This document shows positions 54,365 through 64,000 of a stretch of 64,000 nucleotides of DNA, in pieces; within the stretch, counting starts at the first letter, position 1, and every line of letters begins with the position of its first letter. The position numbers and the translations under genes are program-made. Source of the stretch: Artemisia argyi (lineage: Eukaryota > Streptophyta > Magnoliopsida > Asterales > Asteraceae); contig CM060704.1 in assembly GCA_030686995.1 (NCBI GenBank), positions 169,204,218-169,268,217 on the forward strand. Direction: 5' to 3'. A model generated the notes under the pieces. It was not told the origin of the DNA. It did not search any database and saw only the letters and a program-made list of their open reading frames with translations.

Positions 54365-56985
54365 ATGAAAATTGTCGCTCAGTTGGATGAGTTTCGCTCT
54401 GCGATGTCCGTCGAGGATGTAATGCATTTTTCTTCCGACTATTTCGTGCCTTTGGATGTACATCCAGAGGCGCCAGATGTCGATGCGTGTATAGCCGATT
54501 TCCCCGAAGGGAAGATAGGTCTATACACGAAATTTTTTGAGTACGCTAATTACCGCGTACCTATTTCTGTATTTCTGAGCGACTTGCTCAATCACTATCG
54601 CCTTCACATCTCTCAGCTGCACTGTATAGGTGCGGCGAAGGTGTCGAATTTTGAGATAAACTGCCGTTTATTGGCGATAGAACCCACCGTGGACTTGTTC
54701 CGCTCTTTTTACCACTCAACGTGGTCAAACGGTTGGGTATCCTTTGCGAAGCGCCCGGGGGCGTTTCAGTGTTACACGGAAAAGGTTGACGCACTCAAGA
54801 ATTGGAGGGAATATTTCTTTTGGGTAGACGACGTGGTCTTTCCCTCCAATTTTGAGTTTTATACTCAGGCGTCCTTACCAAGGGATGGACGCCCCGCACC
54901 CGGTTCATATAGGATTGCTGACGCGCAGACGTTAGATGCCAATCGATTGGCCATTAACCCTTATCCGGAGGAGTTTTTGGTTCATGTAGGATTGAGTCGC
55001 GCGTATTTTGGCGCAGCAGATGAGGTTCCCACTTTCCTAAGTGAGGATGGCCGGGGTGGGTGTTCATCCTTTGTAATTTGTTAGTAAGTTTTTCTTTCTT
55101 TTATTTCTTCGCGCATTTGCCAACTAATCTTTCGTTGTTTTTCTTGCTTTATTGTTATATGTGCAGAGATGGACTTGTTCGCGGTCGTGAAGCTTGATAA
55201 GCTAAAGCAGGTCGCTATAGGGGTTCGTCCGTTGAGGGAAGGGGAGACACCCTTACTTGATGCGACCGCGGGGCATTTGACTGTTTTGCCCTCGGCCACC
55301 CCTGAGAGTACGCCCCCACTCGTGGTCGCGCCTGTTCAAACTGTAGCTCCCGAGGTGGTGGAGGAGCCTACTGAGAAGGTGGTGCCTGAATTGGAGGTGG
55401 CGCACGAAGAGGCGCACTCAGGGTCATCTGATAGCATTCGGATTCTGAAGCCTGAGGAAGTGCTGAGAGAGGAGGTTGCGCAAAGTTCGAAGCGCAAGGC
55501 TGAGGCTGGTGGGAGTAATAATAGGAAGAGGCGCCGCCACGTCATTGGAGACGCGGAGTCGAACGCAGAGGAGACTTCGACCTCTGGCGCTCGATTGAAG
55601 GTGGATGACGCTTCCCCATTTTTGTAAGTATAAATTAGTGGTTCTCTCTCTTTTTCCCTCTTTATGCTATTATTACTTGTTGTAATTATTGTCTTTTGTT
55701 GCGCAGGGATGATGGCGCAAAGGATGATGAAGTCTCCTCTCCACAGAATGAAAACAAGGAGGGAGGTACCTTTGCTGCTGATGGTGGTGAGGCGCAGCAA
55801 CTACTTGATGAGTTGGCTGCGACTACTGCCCGTCAGGCTGAGCTGGTGGCGCAGCTGAAGGGAAAGCGTGCTGGGGAGAGTCGTGCTCTAGCCCAGAAGG
55901 AGGAGGAGCTGGAAAAACTTCGCGCGCAACTGGCGGGCGTGCAAGTTGAGCTTGCAGAGTCGAAGGCGTATGGGGAGAAGATCGCCCAGGACAAGATGAG
56001 CATCTTGGCTGATCTGCTATATGCGAGGGGGAAGCTCGAGCAGGTAAAGGCCAAGGCGTCGTGGTCTGTGTCGTTCCTTGAGGAGAAGAGATCTGAGCAT
56101 TATGCTAGGCTTCAAGAATTCAAGGAGAACATGGAGAAGACGCTTGTGGCGTATGAGGAGAAGCTGCGCGCCCTTAGCATTGAGTACGACGAGGAGCTGT
56201 ATCCTCATCTCATGTCTGTGATTGCTGAGCGCAGGTATTCTTACACCCTTATCTTTTAAAATTGTTTTCTTCACTCCATTGTTTATCTTATCTTGTTACC
56301 ACTTTGTGAATGCAGGTGGTTGATCAGCCATGGGCTGCGTCTGGCAGCTCTAAGTACTCTAGAGTCTACGGAAGTGGTGGAGGCCTTTGGGAAGGTCGTC
56401 CACTGCGCGATGGCGCGTGGCCATTCGCAGGCCATGGAGGAGCTCCGCGAGGCCAAGTTGTTGGAGAAAGACTTGGCGGAGATTCCTGAATATAGCGCAA
56501 CAGCGTACGATGAGCTGGTGCAGGCTATGGCGGGGCTGAAGGTTCTTGAGCTGCCCCATATTGGGAAATTGGAGCGTGACCAAGATGACCCCATTGATGT
56601 GCTCATGGCGGGTCTGACATTGCAGCGTCATCTTGTGGAGAATGCCGAAGAGGAGTTAGATTATTATCTAAAGCCTGATCCCTCGCAGCTTCAAGTTCCA
56701 GTTTTTGCGCGGCCCCGTGACATTCTCAAGCCGTTTGCTTTGGAGAAGGAAATCCCTTTGAAGGAGGTGCTGGAGCGTCACGAGCAAAGAGTTGCCATAA
56801 AGAAAGGTATTAAGGGCAAGGCTGTGATGTGCGGCATCGGTGCTGCGCACCTTCCTCGATCTGATGGTGTGGCTGTCAGTGTTCCAACCGTTTCGCTAAA
56901 GGATGCTATAACCTTGAGGAAGCTGAAGGAGGCGGAGAGTTCCGCCGCACCAGAAGAGAGCCATGAGTTCCGCCATAGTATATAG
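54365..56985 (+). CDS. Antisense multi-exon gene of the Tat element (putative gypsy-type transposon domain)
   Basis: Exons 54365-55055, 55167-55623, 55707-56234 and 56316-56985 join in frame to 781 residues. Donors are GTGGGT, GTAAGT and GTATTC; acceptors are GTGCAG, GCGCAG and ATGCAG. The N-terminal third (FPEGKIGLYTKFFEYANYRV, FLSDLLNHYRLHISQL, NWREYFFWV) matches the plant 'putative gypsy type transposon' domain (Pfam Transposase_28), with the familiar MDLFAVVK join at the first splice. The middle is acidic, with a KRKAEAGGSNNRKRRR basic cluster that may be a nuclear signal. Exon 3 is a long coiled coil (AQKEEELEKLRAQLAGVQVE). Exon 4 begins WLISHGLRLA. The gene lies opposite to Gag-Pol, between pol and the 3' LTR, with its own TATA box and an AATAAA at 57023. 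Its function is unknown; a role in DNA or chromatin control of the element is only a guess. Confidence 0.8.
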
Positions 56986-57022
56986 GTTGTTTTGTAAATG
57001 TATGTATTTTCCTTGTAATTTT

Positions 57023-57028
57023 AATAAA
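57023..57028 (+). terminator. Polyadenylation signal of the antisense gene
   Basis: AATAAA 38 bases after the antisense stop codon, preceded by T-rich and TGTA-containing sequence (TTTTGTAAATGTATGTATTT) typical of plant far-upstream elements. Confidence 0.55.
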
Positions 57029-57609
57029 TATGGAATAAGATACATTTTGTTATAAGTTCGTAACTTAAATGTGCTTGCATTGTTTGCTGTTGATTTTTTT
57101 TTTTTTTTACTAATTCTTTTAAGCGCGTGACTTAAATATACTTGCATTGTTTGCTAAGTTTTATTATTTGACCAAGTGTCTTGGCTCGTTATGTTGCTAA
57201 GCTTGTACGGTGTACTTGGTATATGCGCGTCCGTCGTGGGATGCGCATGCGAATCTTACCTCAACGTCTCGAGAGTAAGGCGCTTAGCAAGGATTCGTGA
57301 TCCAATGTTGATGGGTTTGCAACCCTCTTATTCAACAAGTCAATTAGTAGGTTAACTTATCCTTTATGCCGTCGTGGGTCTTTAAGTGGTGCATGCACGC
57401 CATGTAGGCAAAAATGTAAGATAGACAATATTGACATATATGCAATAAAGTAAAAGTGCGCTATGGAGTTAGCTAGAAACCATAACATTTTATTAATACT
57501 TGCAAGTTTATTGAAAAAATGGAAAATAAAATTCCTAAAAGATAAAAGAAAGACAAACACTTATTGGGCACCTCGTAGGGTGTTTGTGTGTTTGTATGAG
57601 GGCCGTAGC
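57029..57609. other. Intergenic part of the Tat element
   Basis: Lies between the two convergent coding units. Two similar stretches ('gtgcttgcattgtttgct' and 'atacttgcattgtttgct') occur at 57070 and 57139. No further ORF. Confidence 0.6.
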
Positions 57610-60600
57610 CTAAAAGTAACATTTTTTGAGATTGCAGATGTTCCAAGTGCGCGCTAGGTCGTGACCTTCCATATCGCGCAACCTGTATGCACCGTTGCCG
57701 AGCGCGTCTGTGACCTCGTAGGGTCCTTCCCATTTGGGTCCGAGTTTGCCTGTGTCTTCTGCGTGGCTTGCGTCATTGGCGCGATAAACAAAGTCCCCTG
57801 GTCTGAATGAAGTGTTCTTGACTTTTGCATCATAATACTTCTTCATTTTTGCCTTGGCCTTTGCTTCTCGTATAGCTGCACGTTCGCGTCTTTCTTCCAA
57901 TATATCTAAGTCTATGCGCCGCTCTTCGTCATTTGTCGTGACGTTGACTTCTGCCGTATGTATAGTAGGCATTCCTATCTCAGCTGGTATGACGGCTTCT
58001 GTTCCATAGACTAAGGAAAATGGCGTATCGCCAGTACTGGTTTTGATTGTCGTGCGATGCGCCCACAAGACATGCGAGAGCTCATCTACCCATCTTCCTT
58101 TGTGTCTGTCTAGGCGCGCTTTTATTCCTTCGCCTAGACTGCGATTGGCGCGCTCAACGAGGCCATTGGTTTGTGGGTGTTTGACTGAAGCAAAGTGTTG
58201 TGTTATGTTCAAATTGGTGCACCAATCTTTGAATGGGTTGTCACAGAATTGTTTTCCGTTGTCTGACACGATCTCGCCTGGTAGGCCGAAGCGACAGACA
58301 ATATTGTCCCAGACAAAGCGTTTGACTTGGTTACCCGTAATGTTCACCACAGCTTTTGCTTCGATCCACTTTGTAAAATAATCTATGGCTACGATGAGGA
58401 ATTTTACTCCTCCCGCTGCGACGGGAAAAGGTCCTGCGATGTCGATACCCCATTTGTAAAATGGCCATGGTGAGGTAATCGGTGTTAGCTCGTGCTGTGG
58501 TCGGCGCGGAATAGGTCTATGTACTTGGCAGTTGCTGCACTTTCCTATTAGGTCGCGTGCGTCGCGGTGCATTGTTGGCCAATAGTATCCTGCCCTTAAA
58601 GCGCTTGCCACCACGGATCGTGGCCCTGAGTGCATACTACATGACCCGGCGTGAAGTTCGCGGAGTACATAGTCTGCTTGAAGGGGTCCAACACATCTGA
58701 GCCATGGTTGTAAGAAAGATCGCCGATAGAGTACGTTGTCGCGGAATTCGAATCGTTGCGCTGTGCGCCGTATTCTTCGAGCGTCTTTATTATCTTGGGG
58801 TAGGGTTCCCTTGCTAATAAATTCGATGATAGGTGTCATCCACGTAGGATCTTGTTCTTCTATCACCGTCGATATCTCCATATCAAGGATTGACTTGTTC
58901 TTTAGGGTTTCCACCAATACCTGTTTTGAAAGGTGTGCGAAGCTTGTGGATGCGATCTTGCTGAGTGCGTCCGCCTTTCTGTTTTCCCCTCTAGGTACTT
59001 GCTTTATTGTGAACCTATCGAAGTTTTTGATCAAAGATTTTGTCTTATCCAGGTATTGGATCATGTGGTCAACCTTGGCTTCGTATTCTCCTAACACGTG
59101 GTTAGCGACTAGCCGAGCATCTACGTTTGCTTCTAGGTTGCGTACACCCATTTGGATTGCGATGCGTAGTCCAGCTAGTAGGGCTTCATATTCTGCCTCA
59201 TTATTTGTGGCTGTGAACTCGAAGCGTAGCGCATAGGTGAATTCCATCCCTTCTGGATTTGTAAGAATAAGTCCTGCGCCTGATCCATCTGCGCATGAGG
59301 ATCCATCAGTGAACAGTGTCCATGGTTCTTGTAGATCCGTTTTTGCTGCAGATGTTGGGCTGTCGCCCTCTGGCTTCTCCACGATAAAATCAGCTAAAAC
59401 TTGTCCTTTGATAGCTGTGCGCGGCCTGTATGAGATGTTGTACTCACTTAGCATTACACTCCATTTTTGTAAGCGTCCTGATGCATCTGGTTTAGAGATA
59501 ACTTGTTTAATTGGCTGATCAGTGATTACCGCAATTGGATGCGCTTGGAAGTATCTGCGCAGTCTTTTGGCGGCGAACACTAAAGCCAAGACCAGCTTTT
59601 CCATGGCACTGTAGTTAACCTCTGTTTTCTTTAAGGCTTTGCTTACGAAGTATATGGGTGTCTGGACGGAGTCTCTGTCTGTCAATAGTACTGCGCTAAC
59701 TGCTCCGTGGGTTGCTGATAAGTACATGATTAGTTCTTCCCCTTGTCGCGGTGCGACTAGTTTGGGAAGAGATGCCAGATGGTGTTTGAGTTGTTGGAAA
59801 GCTTCTTCCGCTTCATTGGTCCAGCGAAAGTCTCCCTTTTTTGTACACTTCGTGAGTGTTTTAAAGAGAGGAAGGGACTTGTCTGCTGACTTAGATAAGA
59901 AGCGATTCAGCCCCGCTAGCTTTCCATTCAGTGACTGGACTTCTTTGAGTGTGTGCGGGGAGGGGAGATCAATAACAGCCTTCGTCTTCTCTGGGCATGG
60001 TTTGATTCCATCGGGTTCTATTAAGTATCCGAGGAACATGCCTTCAGTCGCGCCAAAGGTGCACTTTTTGGGATTCAGTTTCATGTTTATCCGCCCCAGC
60101 GTTCGGAATGTTTCCTCGATATCGCGCACCAACTCATCCTCTGTATGGCTTTTTATAACAAGGTCGTCAACATAAACTTCCAAGTTGCGGCCTACTTGTT
60201 TTTCGAAAGCTGTGTCCACCAGCCGTTGGTATGTCGCGCCTGCGTTCTTTAAGCCAAAAGGCATTTTTGTGTAGCAGTATACCCCTTGACTGGTGTGGAA
60301 AGCTGTTTTTTCTTCATCTTCCACTGCCATTTGGATCTGATGGTACCCTTTATATGCGTCTAGGAAGCACTTGAAGGGGTATCCACATAAGGATTCAACC
60401 TTCCAATCTATTTCTGGCAATGGATAGCAGTCCTGCGGGCATGCTTTATTGAGGTCCGTGAAGTCCACGCACATCCTCCAGCTACCATCGCTCTTCTTTA
60501 CCATAACTGGGTTAGAGAGCCAGTCATGGTAGTACACTTCGCGCATGATGCCCGCATCTACTAACTTGTGTACTTCCTCCAAAATAGCTTTTGCACGATC

Positions 60601-63222
60601 TGGAGCCTGGCCGCGCTTCTTTTGTCGTATTGGAGGGTATCCTTGTCGGATTTGTAGCTTGTGCTCTGTGATAGAGCGAGGTACTCCTGTCATATGCTTT
60701 GGTTCCCATGCAAAGATGTCTAGGTTCTTTTGCAAGAGTGCGCATACGGCTGCTTTACCTTTGTCAGATAAAGATCCTCCAATCGAAACTTGTTGTTCCG
60801 GGTAGTCTGGGTGAATAGCGACCTTTAAATTTGGCGATTTTTCCGTGCGCTGTTCTGGAATGGTCTCTGCTTCAGTTGTCGCTGCGATGCATTCTCTTGG
60901 TGGTACCGTTGTGTTATAGAGAGTAACCACTCCTCCTTCAACTGGAAATTTAAGCATTCCGTGTGCTGTGGATGGTACTGCGCGCATGGAAGATATTCCT
61001 GGTCTTCCAATTATACCATTGTATGGTGAAGGAGACTTGATTACCATAAAGTTTATCCATGCTGCAGTTGAGTGTTGCTCATCTCCTACGATCACCAATA
61101 AGCGTAACTGCCCTATGGGCCAAATCTTTTCTCCTGTAAATCCTGTTAGTGACATTGTAGCTGGTATCAACTGACTTTGGATTTCAGGTCGCAGCCTTTT
61201 GAAGCAGTGATCATACATGATGTCTGCGGATGCTCCTCCATCGATATACATGCGGTGGATGTCGTGTCCCCCTGCATGTATTTCAATGGTCAGAGGTTCC
61301 GCGACTGCGTTGTCCGCGGCTATTGTAGGGAAGGATATCTCTTTTTCTGGAGAGAATTTTTGGCTGACTCTCTGCTTTATCTTGCGCTGCCATGATTGTA
61401 TCATGTATATAGTCTCAGCCTTTTCCTTTGGGGGTTCTTTCTTGCCACCATTTTTAGGTCTATCTTTCCCTTCTTTGATGTTCTTTACGAGGTGGTCCAT
61501 CCTTCCTTCTCTGACTAATTTCTCGATCAGTTGTTTTAGTTGGACGCACTCGTTGGTTGTATGGCCTTTTTGGCCATGGTACTCGCAGTATCCACCACCT
61601 AGGCGCTTTTCTTCTGCCGTGCGCATTGGTGGTGGTCTTGGGAAGTTCGCACCTTCTGTTGCAAATATCTCCCTTGGAGTTTTAGTTAGAGGAGTATATT
61701 TGTCGTTGTCTCTTCCACTGCGGTAATTCCTGCTGCGGTTGTTTTGATCATTGGATTGTTTCCGCGGCTGTTCTTGTTGCCGATAATTTGAATATCCTTT
61801 CTTGCTGTCCGCAGCAGCTGCTTCTCCTTGTATAAAGGATCTGGTGTGTTTTGTTAGTTCATCGAAAGACTGTGGAACTCTATCATTGAGCTTCCGGATG
61901 AGTTCTGGATTATTAATTCCATTCATGAACCCTGAAATTTTTAGTATTTCGGGACATGCTTTGACTTGTATGCACTCATCCTTGAAGCGCTCCATAAAGG
62001 CGCTGGTTGATTCCCCTTGCCGTTGCTTCACCCTTGCCAATTCCACAGGATTTTTAGCGCATTTTTTTCGCTGGGTGAAGTTGTGGCGGAATGCTTTCCG
62101 TAATTCCTCAAAGCCGCCTATACTCCTACGTGGGAGTTTGCTAAACCATGTGCGCGCGTTCCCTACCAATGTGGAATTAAACATGTGACACCACACAGGC
62201 TGTGGCCAATTTTCGATAGTTGCGGCTGACTCGAAAATTTTTAGGTGGTCGTCCGGGTCACCTGTTCCATCGTATGTCTTCACATTAGCGGGCATGCGCC
62301 TGCGCCTGTCGTCCGAGTAATCACTTATGCGACGTGTGAACGCATCAATTTTATGGCGTCGCCATGGGAGAGACATATCTTCGTTCTCTTCCTCGCGACG
62401 TCTTCCTTTTGATTTCCAGTGCCCTGTTTCTCTATCCTCGTTGTCCGAGGAATCGCTGGAGGAAGAATAATCTCTCCTTCGGCGTTTGCGCCTGCTCCTT
62501 TCAGAAGAGGAGCCTGAGGGATCTCTGCTTGGGGATCTTCTTTTACCCAATCTGTCTTGGATCCGCCTACTTCTGGGATTGGAGGATCCTTGGCTCGGCA
62601 AATGCTGAGGGCCTAATCGGTCGTGTATTCCCTGACTGCCAAGTCTGGAATGGACATTGGTGCGCCTACCGCTGTCCCCAGAATTTTGTGAGCCAGACAC
62701 CGTACCCAATCTGTCATGGACATTGGTACGTCTTCCTCGTGGGTGACGTGGTGGTGATGGTTCACGTTCTGGTCCAAAATTAAGTCGGGTTTGCAGATCC
62801 GTGCCGGCTCTTCTTGCCGCTTCTTCCTGCATGAGGGCAGTTAGGGTTTCATAATTTTGGGACACAAAATTACCCAAAGTTAGATCGGGTACGTCCTCAG
62901 TCGTTGCAAGGATCTCTGCCTCAGTATGGGACGCCCGGTTTCGTTCAGGCGCGCCTGGCGGCACAGTGTTGTTCACTACGGGTGCAGCCTGATGAGGAGT
63001 GGTGAAGAGGGTGCGTTGGAGTTCTTCAACGCTTGGGACCACTGAAGATATTATAGGTAGTTCCATTGTTGGAATAGGCTGGGTTGTTCCCGCCCCTTGG
63101 TGATCAGGTGCGCTGGTTGTCCCAGCAACCTGCTTAGAGGTCGAATCTTGTTGATTCTTCTTTTGATGGTCACGTTTTTCTGACTGCGGAGTCCGCTGGC
63201 CCGAATTCTTGTGTTTCGTCAT
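57610..63222 (-). CDS. Gag-Pol polyprotein, Ty3/gypsy Tat lineage
   Basis: 1870 residues without a stop. The N-terminal ~290 residues are disordered and rich in Arg/Ser/Asp. The retrotransposon Gag domain is at about 300-470 (DDHLKIFESAATIENW, RTWFSKLP). A Cys/His knuckle-like motif CEYHGQKGHTTNEC is near 544. The aspartic protease has DGGAS near 661. Reverse transcriptase (about 870-1060) has YVDD near 1017. A first RNase H (about 1110-1220) looks degenerate (YLSATHGAVSAV). A second RNase H (about 1300-1430) begins LFTDGSSCADGSGAGL and contains NNEAEYEALLAGL. Integrase follows, with an HHCC finger near 1530 and DDE residues in GIDIAGPFP (about 1592), VSDNGKQF (about 1652) and NGLVERANRS (about 1690). 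The tail contains WEGPYEV. The ATG is only 36 bases from the 5' LTR, so the leader is nearly just the primer site. It supplies all enzymes for copying and insertion. Confidence 0.97.
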   Translation of the reverse strand: MTKHKNSGQRTPQSEKRDHQKKNQQDSTSKQVAGTTSAPDHQGAGTTQPIPTMELPIISSVVPSVEELQRTLFTTPHQAAPVVNNTVPPGAPERNRASHTEAEILATTEDVPDLTLGNFVSQNYETLTALMQEEAARRAGTDLQTRLNFGPEREPSPPRHPRGRRTNVHDRLGTVSGSQNSGDSGRRTNVHSRLGSQGIHDRLGPQHLPSQGSSNPRSRRIQDRLGKRRSPSRDPSGSSSERSRRKRRRRDYSSSSDSSDNEDRETGHWKSKGRRREEENEDMSLPWRRHKIDAFTRRISDYSDDRRRRMPANVKTYDGTGDPDDHLKIFESAATIENWPQPVWCHMFNSTLVGNARTWFSKLPRRSIGGFEELRKAFRHNFTQRKKCAKNPVELARVKQRQGESTSAFMERFKDECIQVKACPEILKISGFMNGINNPELIRKLNDRVPQSFDELTKHTRSFIQGEAAAADSKKGYSNYRQQEQPRKQSNDQNNRSRNYRSGRDNDKYTPLTKTPREIFATEGANFPRPPPMRTAEEKRLGGGYCEYHGQKGHTTNECVQLKQLIEKLVREGRMDHLVKNIKEGKDRPKNGGKKEPPKEKAETIYMIQSWQRKIKQRVSQKFSPEKEISFPTIAADNAVAEPLTIEIHAGGHDIHRMYIDGGASADIMYDHCFKRLRPEIQSQLIPATMSLTGFTGEKIWPIGQLRLLVIVGDEQHSTAAWINFMVIKSPSPYNGIIGRPGISSMRAVPSTAHGMLKFPVEGGVVTLYNTTVPPRECIAATTEAETIPEQRTEKSPNLKVAIHPDYPEQQVSIGGSLSDKGKAAVCALLQKNLDIFAWEPKHMTGVPRSITEHKLQIRQGYPPIRQKKRGQAPDRAKAILEEVHKLVDAGIMREVYYHDWLSNPVMVKKSDGSWRMCVDFTDLNKACPQDCYPLPEIDWKVESLCGYPFKCFLDAYKGYHQIQMAVEDEEKTAFHTSQGVYCYTKMPFGLKNAGATYQRLVDTAFEKQVGRNLEVYVDDLVIKSHTEDELVRDIEETFRTLGRINMKLNPKKCTFGATEGMFLGYLIEPDGIKPCPEKTKAVIDLPSPHTLKEVQSLNGKLAGLNRFLSKSADKSLPLFKTLTKCTKKGDFRWTNEAEEAFQQLKHHLASLPKLVAPRQGEELIMYLSATHGAVSAVLLTDRDSVQTPIYFVSKALKKTEVNYSAMEKLVLALVFAAKRLRRYFQAHPIAVITDQPIKQVISKPDASGRLQKWSVMLSEYNISYRPRTAIKGQVLADFIVEKPEGDSPTSAAKTDLQEPWTLFTDGSSCADGSGAGLILTNPEGMEFTYALRFEFTATNNEAEYEALLAGLRIAIQMGVRNLEANVDARLVANHVLGEYEAKVDHMIQYLDKTKSLIKNFDRFTIKQVPRGENRKADALSKIASTSFAHLSKQVLVETLKNKSILDMEISTVIEEQDPTWMTPIIEFISKGTLPQDNKDARRIRRTAQRFEFRDNVLYRRSFLQPWLRCVGPLQADYVLRELHAGSCSMHSGPRSVVASALRAGYYWPTMHRDARDLIGKCSNCQVHRPIPRRPQHELTPITSPWPFYKWGIDIAGPFPVAAGGVKFLIVAIDYFTKWIEAKAVVNITGNQVKRFVWDNIVCRFGLPGEIVSDNGKQFCDNPFKDWCTNLNITQHFASVKHPQTNGLVERANRSLGEGIKARLDRHKGRWVDELSHVLWAHRTTIKTSTGDTPFSLVYGTEAVIPAEIGMPTIHTAEVNVTTNDEERRIDLDILEERRERAAIREAKAKAKMKKYYDAKVKNTSFRPGDFVYRANDASHAEDTGKLGPKWEGPYEVTDALGNGAYRLRDMEGHDLARTWNICNLKKCYF

Positions 63223-63238
63223 TCTAGTTCGTTGTAGG

Positions 63239-63257
63239 GTCCCACGGATGGCGCCAC
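63239..63257 (-). other. Primer-binding site of the Tat element
   Basis: On the minus strand, one or two bases after the 5' LTR: TGGCGCCATCCGTGGGACC. It fits the 3' end of plant tRNA-Lys best of those I recall (TGGCGCC and CCGTGGG match; a few mismatches between and after). The tRNA assignment is tentative; the site itself is well placed. Confidence 0.65.
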
Positions 63258-63258
63258 T

Positions 63259-63753
63259 TGTTGATACAAAAGTTGGGCGTACCTGGTTGTTGGGCTTTGC
63301 TCTTATATCAATTAGTTCCTTAGCACTTCGTTACCTGCGTACTAAGAAAAAGAACAACACCGTTAGGCTTATCGAGGGATTGTCTCCCCCGATTAGACTC
63401 CGGCGTGAGAGTAAGTAATCGAATTTGGGTTTTGGTTGAAGAGTTTAGGGATTGTGTGGATCGTACCTTGAATGAGAATCGTATGATTCTATATATAGGG
63501 GCTAAGAAACCGTGTTTCTTGCTCCTTACTCTTCGCACGCATGGTGCTTATCCGAGGTAAGGATATCTATTCCTCGAATAGATAATCCTTATCGGGTACC
63601 CGGTGGGTTAGAGTGGGCTTTCGGGCTTCGTGAGCCCAAGCGCTGATACTACGGCCCATACCATTTGTCATGGTAGCCCATTCGTAATGGGCTTAAGTGT
63701 AAGTAATGTCTATCATTTGGGCTTGCGGCCCAAATATAGGCTATACGTCATCA
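63259..63753 (-). repeat. 5' LTR of the Tat element
   Basis: 495 bp, partner of 53439-53933. As the 5' LTR it would drive the genomic RNA. Its TATATATA at 63490-63497 reads as a TATA box on the minus strand, placing the RNA start near 63460. Confidence 0.96.
63490..63497 (-). promoter_or_regulatory. LTR TATA box
   Basis: TATATATA preceded on the minus strand by a C-rich CTTAGCCCC. It is about 255 bases into the LTR, leaving U3, R and U5 of plausible lengths. Confidence 0.6.
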
Positions 63754-63758
63754 CTAAT

Positions 63759-64000
63759 TACTAAATATCATGTGATAAATTCCGGCAAGTCTTGCACTTC
63801 CATCTCGATGTTGTATATATTTCACATTAAATGCACCGGTTTTGTTTTTCGATAAAAGTTTGAACTTTTGCTTATGTTTAAAACTCAACTTTTTTAGCTG
63901 ATATTATAATTTACAAACGGATTTATGTAAAAATTATGCATTTTTTCCTTTCTATTCATTACTCAATGTGATATTTTTAATATGTCGTATTTTGCTATTA
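63759..64000. other. Right flank
   Basis: AT-rich. Phrases such as 'acttatatactttttctttt' of 52965-52995 have a diverged counterpart here ('tgcattttttcctttctatt', then 'cattactcaatgtgatattt' beside 'cattattcaagttgcatgct'), so the Tat element may have entered an older repeat. No gene. Confidence 0.4.

Larger units (their letters stand above)
53439..63753 (-). mobile_element. Intact Ty3/gypsy retrotransposon, Tat lineage
   Basis: LTRs 53439-53933 and 63259-63753 (495 bp each, TG...CA) are flanked by the target duplication CTAAT (53434-53438 and 63754-63758). I found one difference between the LTRs (53678 A against 63498 G). Total length is 10,315 bp. The minus strand carries one uninterrupted Gag-Pol ORF. 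Order protease, reverse transcriptase, degenerate RNase H, second RNase H, integrase, plus the extra RNase H itself, marks the Tat lineage. A plus-strand, intron-containing gene lies between pol and the 3' LTR, as in several Tat elements reported with antisense ORFs. Near-identical LTRs and open frames mean very recent insertion and possible autonomy. Confidence 0.97.

Noticed and set aside
58043..62783. Several plus-strand ORFs of 90-180 codons opposite Gag-Pol
   Set aside because: They are shadow frames of the GC-richer polyprotein, without splice sites, promoter or domains, unlike the real antisense gene at 54365-56985.

Overview
The window reads as nuclear DNA of a flowering plant, most likely a eudicot. 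It is AT-rich, has plant-type splice sites and TATA boxes, carries an F-box/FBD gene and a MIKC MADS-box gene, and holds many plant transposon classes: Ty3/gypsy Tat, an Athila/Tat-like non-autonomous LTR element, MULE, CACTA, PIF/Harbinger and Stowaway MITEs, Helitron, LINE and SINE. I could not fix the family or species. Everything here was read by eye; no alignment or search was run.

Layout. 510-7536 is a 7.0-kb young non-autonomous LTR retrotransposon (1521-bp LTRs, 5-bp target duplication ATATT, tRNA-Asp-type primer site, one acidic ORF of unknown function, no pol), on the minus strand. 7.5-11 kb is AT-rich spacer with hairpins, a long ATT microsatellite, an unrecognised gene fragment (9.3-9.5 kb) and a possible two-exon small gene (10.4 kb). 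From 11.7 to 41 kb the DNA is a mosaic of direct repeats copied many times (blocks near 11.8-14.9, 24.3-27.4 and 37.5-40.3 kb), with Helitron-like and MITE pieces between them. Inside this mosaic lies one apparently intact cellular gene, a multi-exon F-box/FBD/LRR gene at 16452-18358 (possibly starting at 15837), plus debris: a chimeric F-box/NB-LRR pseudogene (31 kb) and a LINE ORF2 tail (32.3-32.9 kb).

41-47.9 kb is spacer with SINE-like, MITE and repeat copies. 47906-48601 is an intronless MADS-box gene of AGL15/AGL18 type, probably a retrocopy. Beyond it, 49271-51091 is a large inverted-repeat MULE with a perfect 9-bp target duplication and a CACTA-type element nested in its loop.

53439-63753 is a complete, very young Tat-lineage Ty3/gypsy element (495-bp LTRs with one difference seen, target duplication CTAAT). 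Its minus strand encodes one uninterrupted 1870-residue Gag-Pol. Its plus strand carries a separate four-exon antisense gene (54365-56985, 781 residues when spliced) with its own TATA box and polyadenylation signal. The introns lie antisense to the genomic RNA, so they would survive retrotransposition.

The points most worth a second look are the antisense gene, a sequence in the 7-kb element's LTR that matches the 5' half of tRNA-Asp and could form a bipartite primer-binding site, the MADS retrocopy beside the MULE, and the repeat mosaic with a conserved short reading frame.
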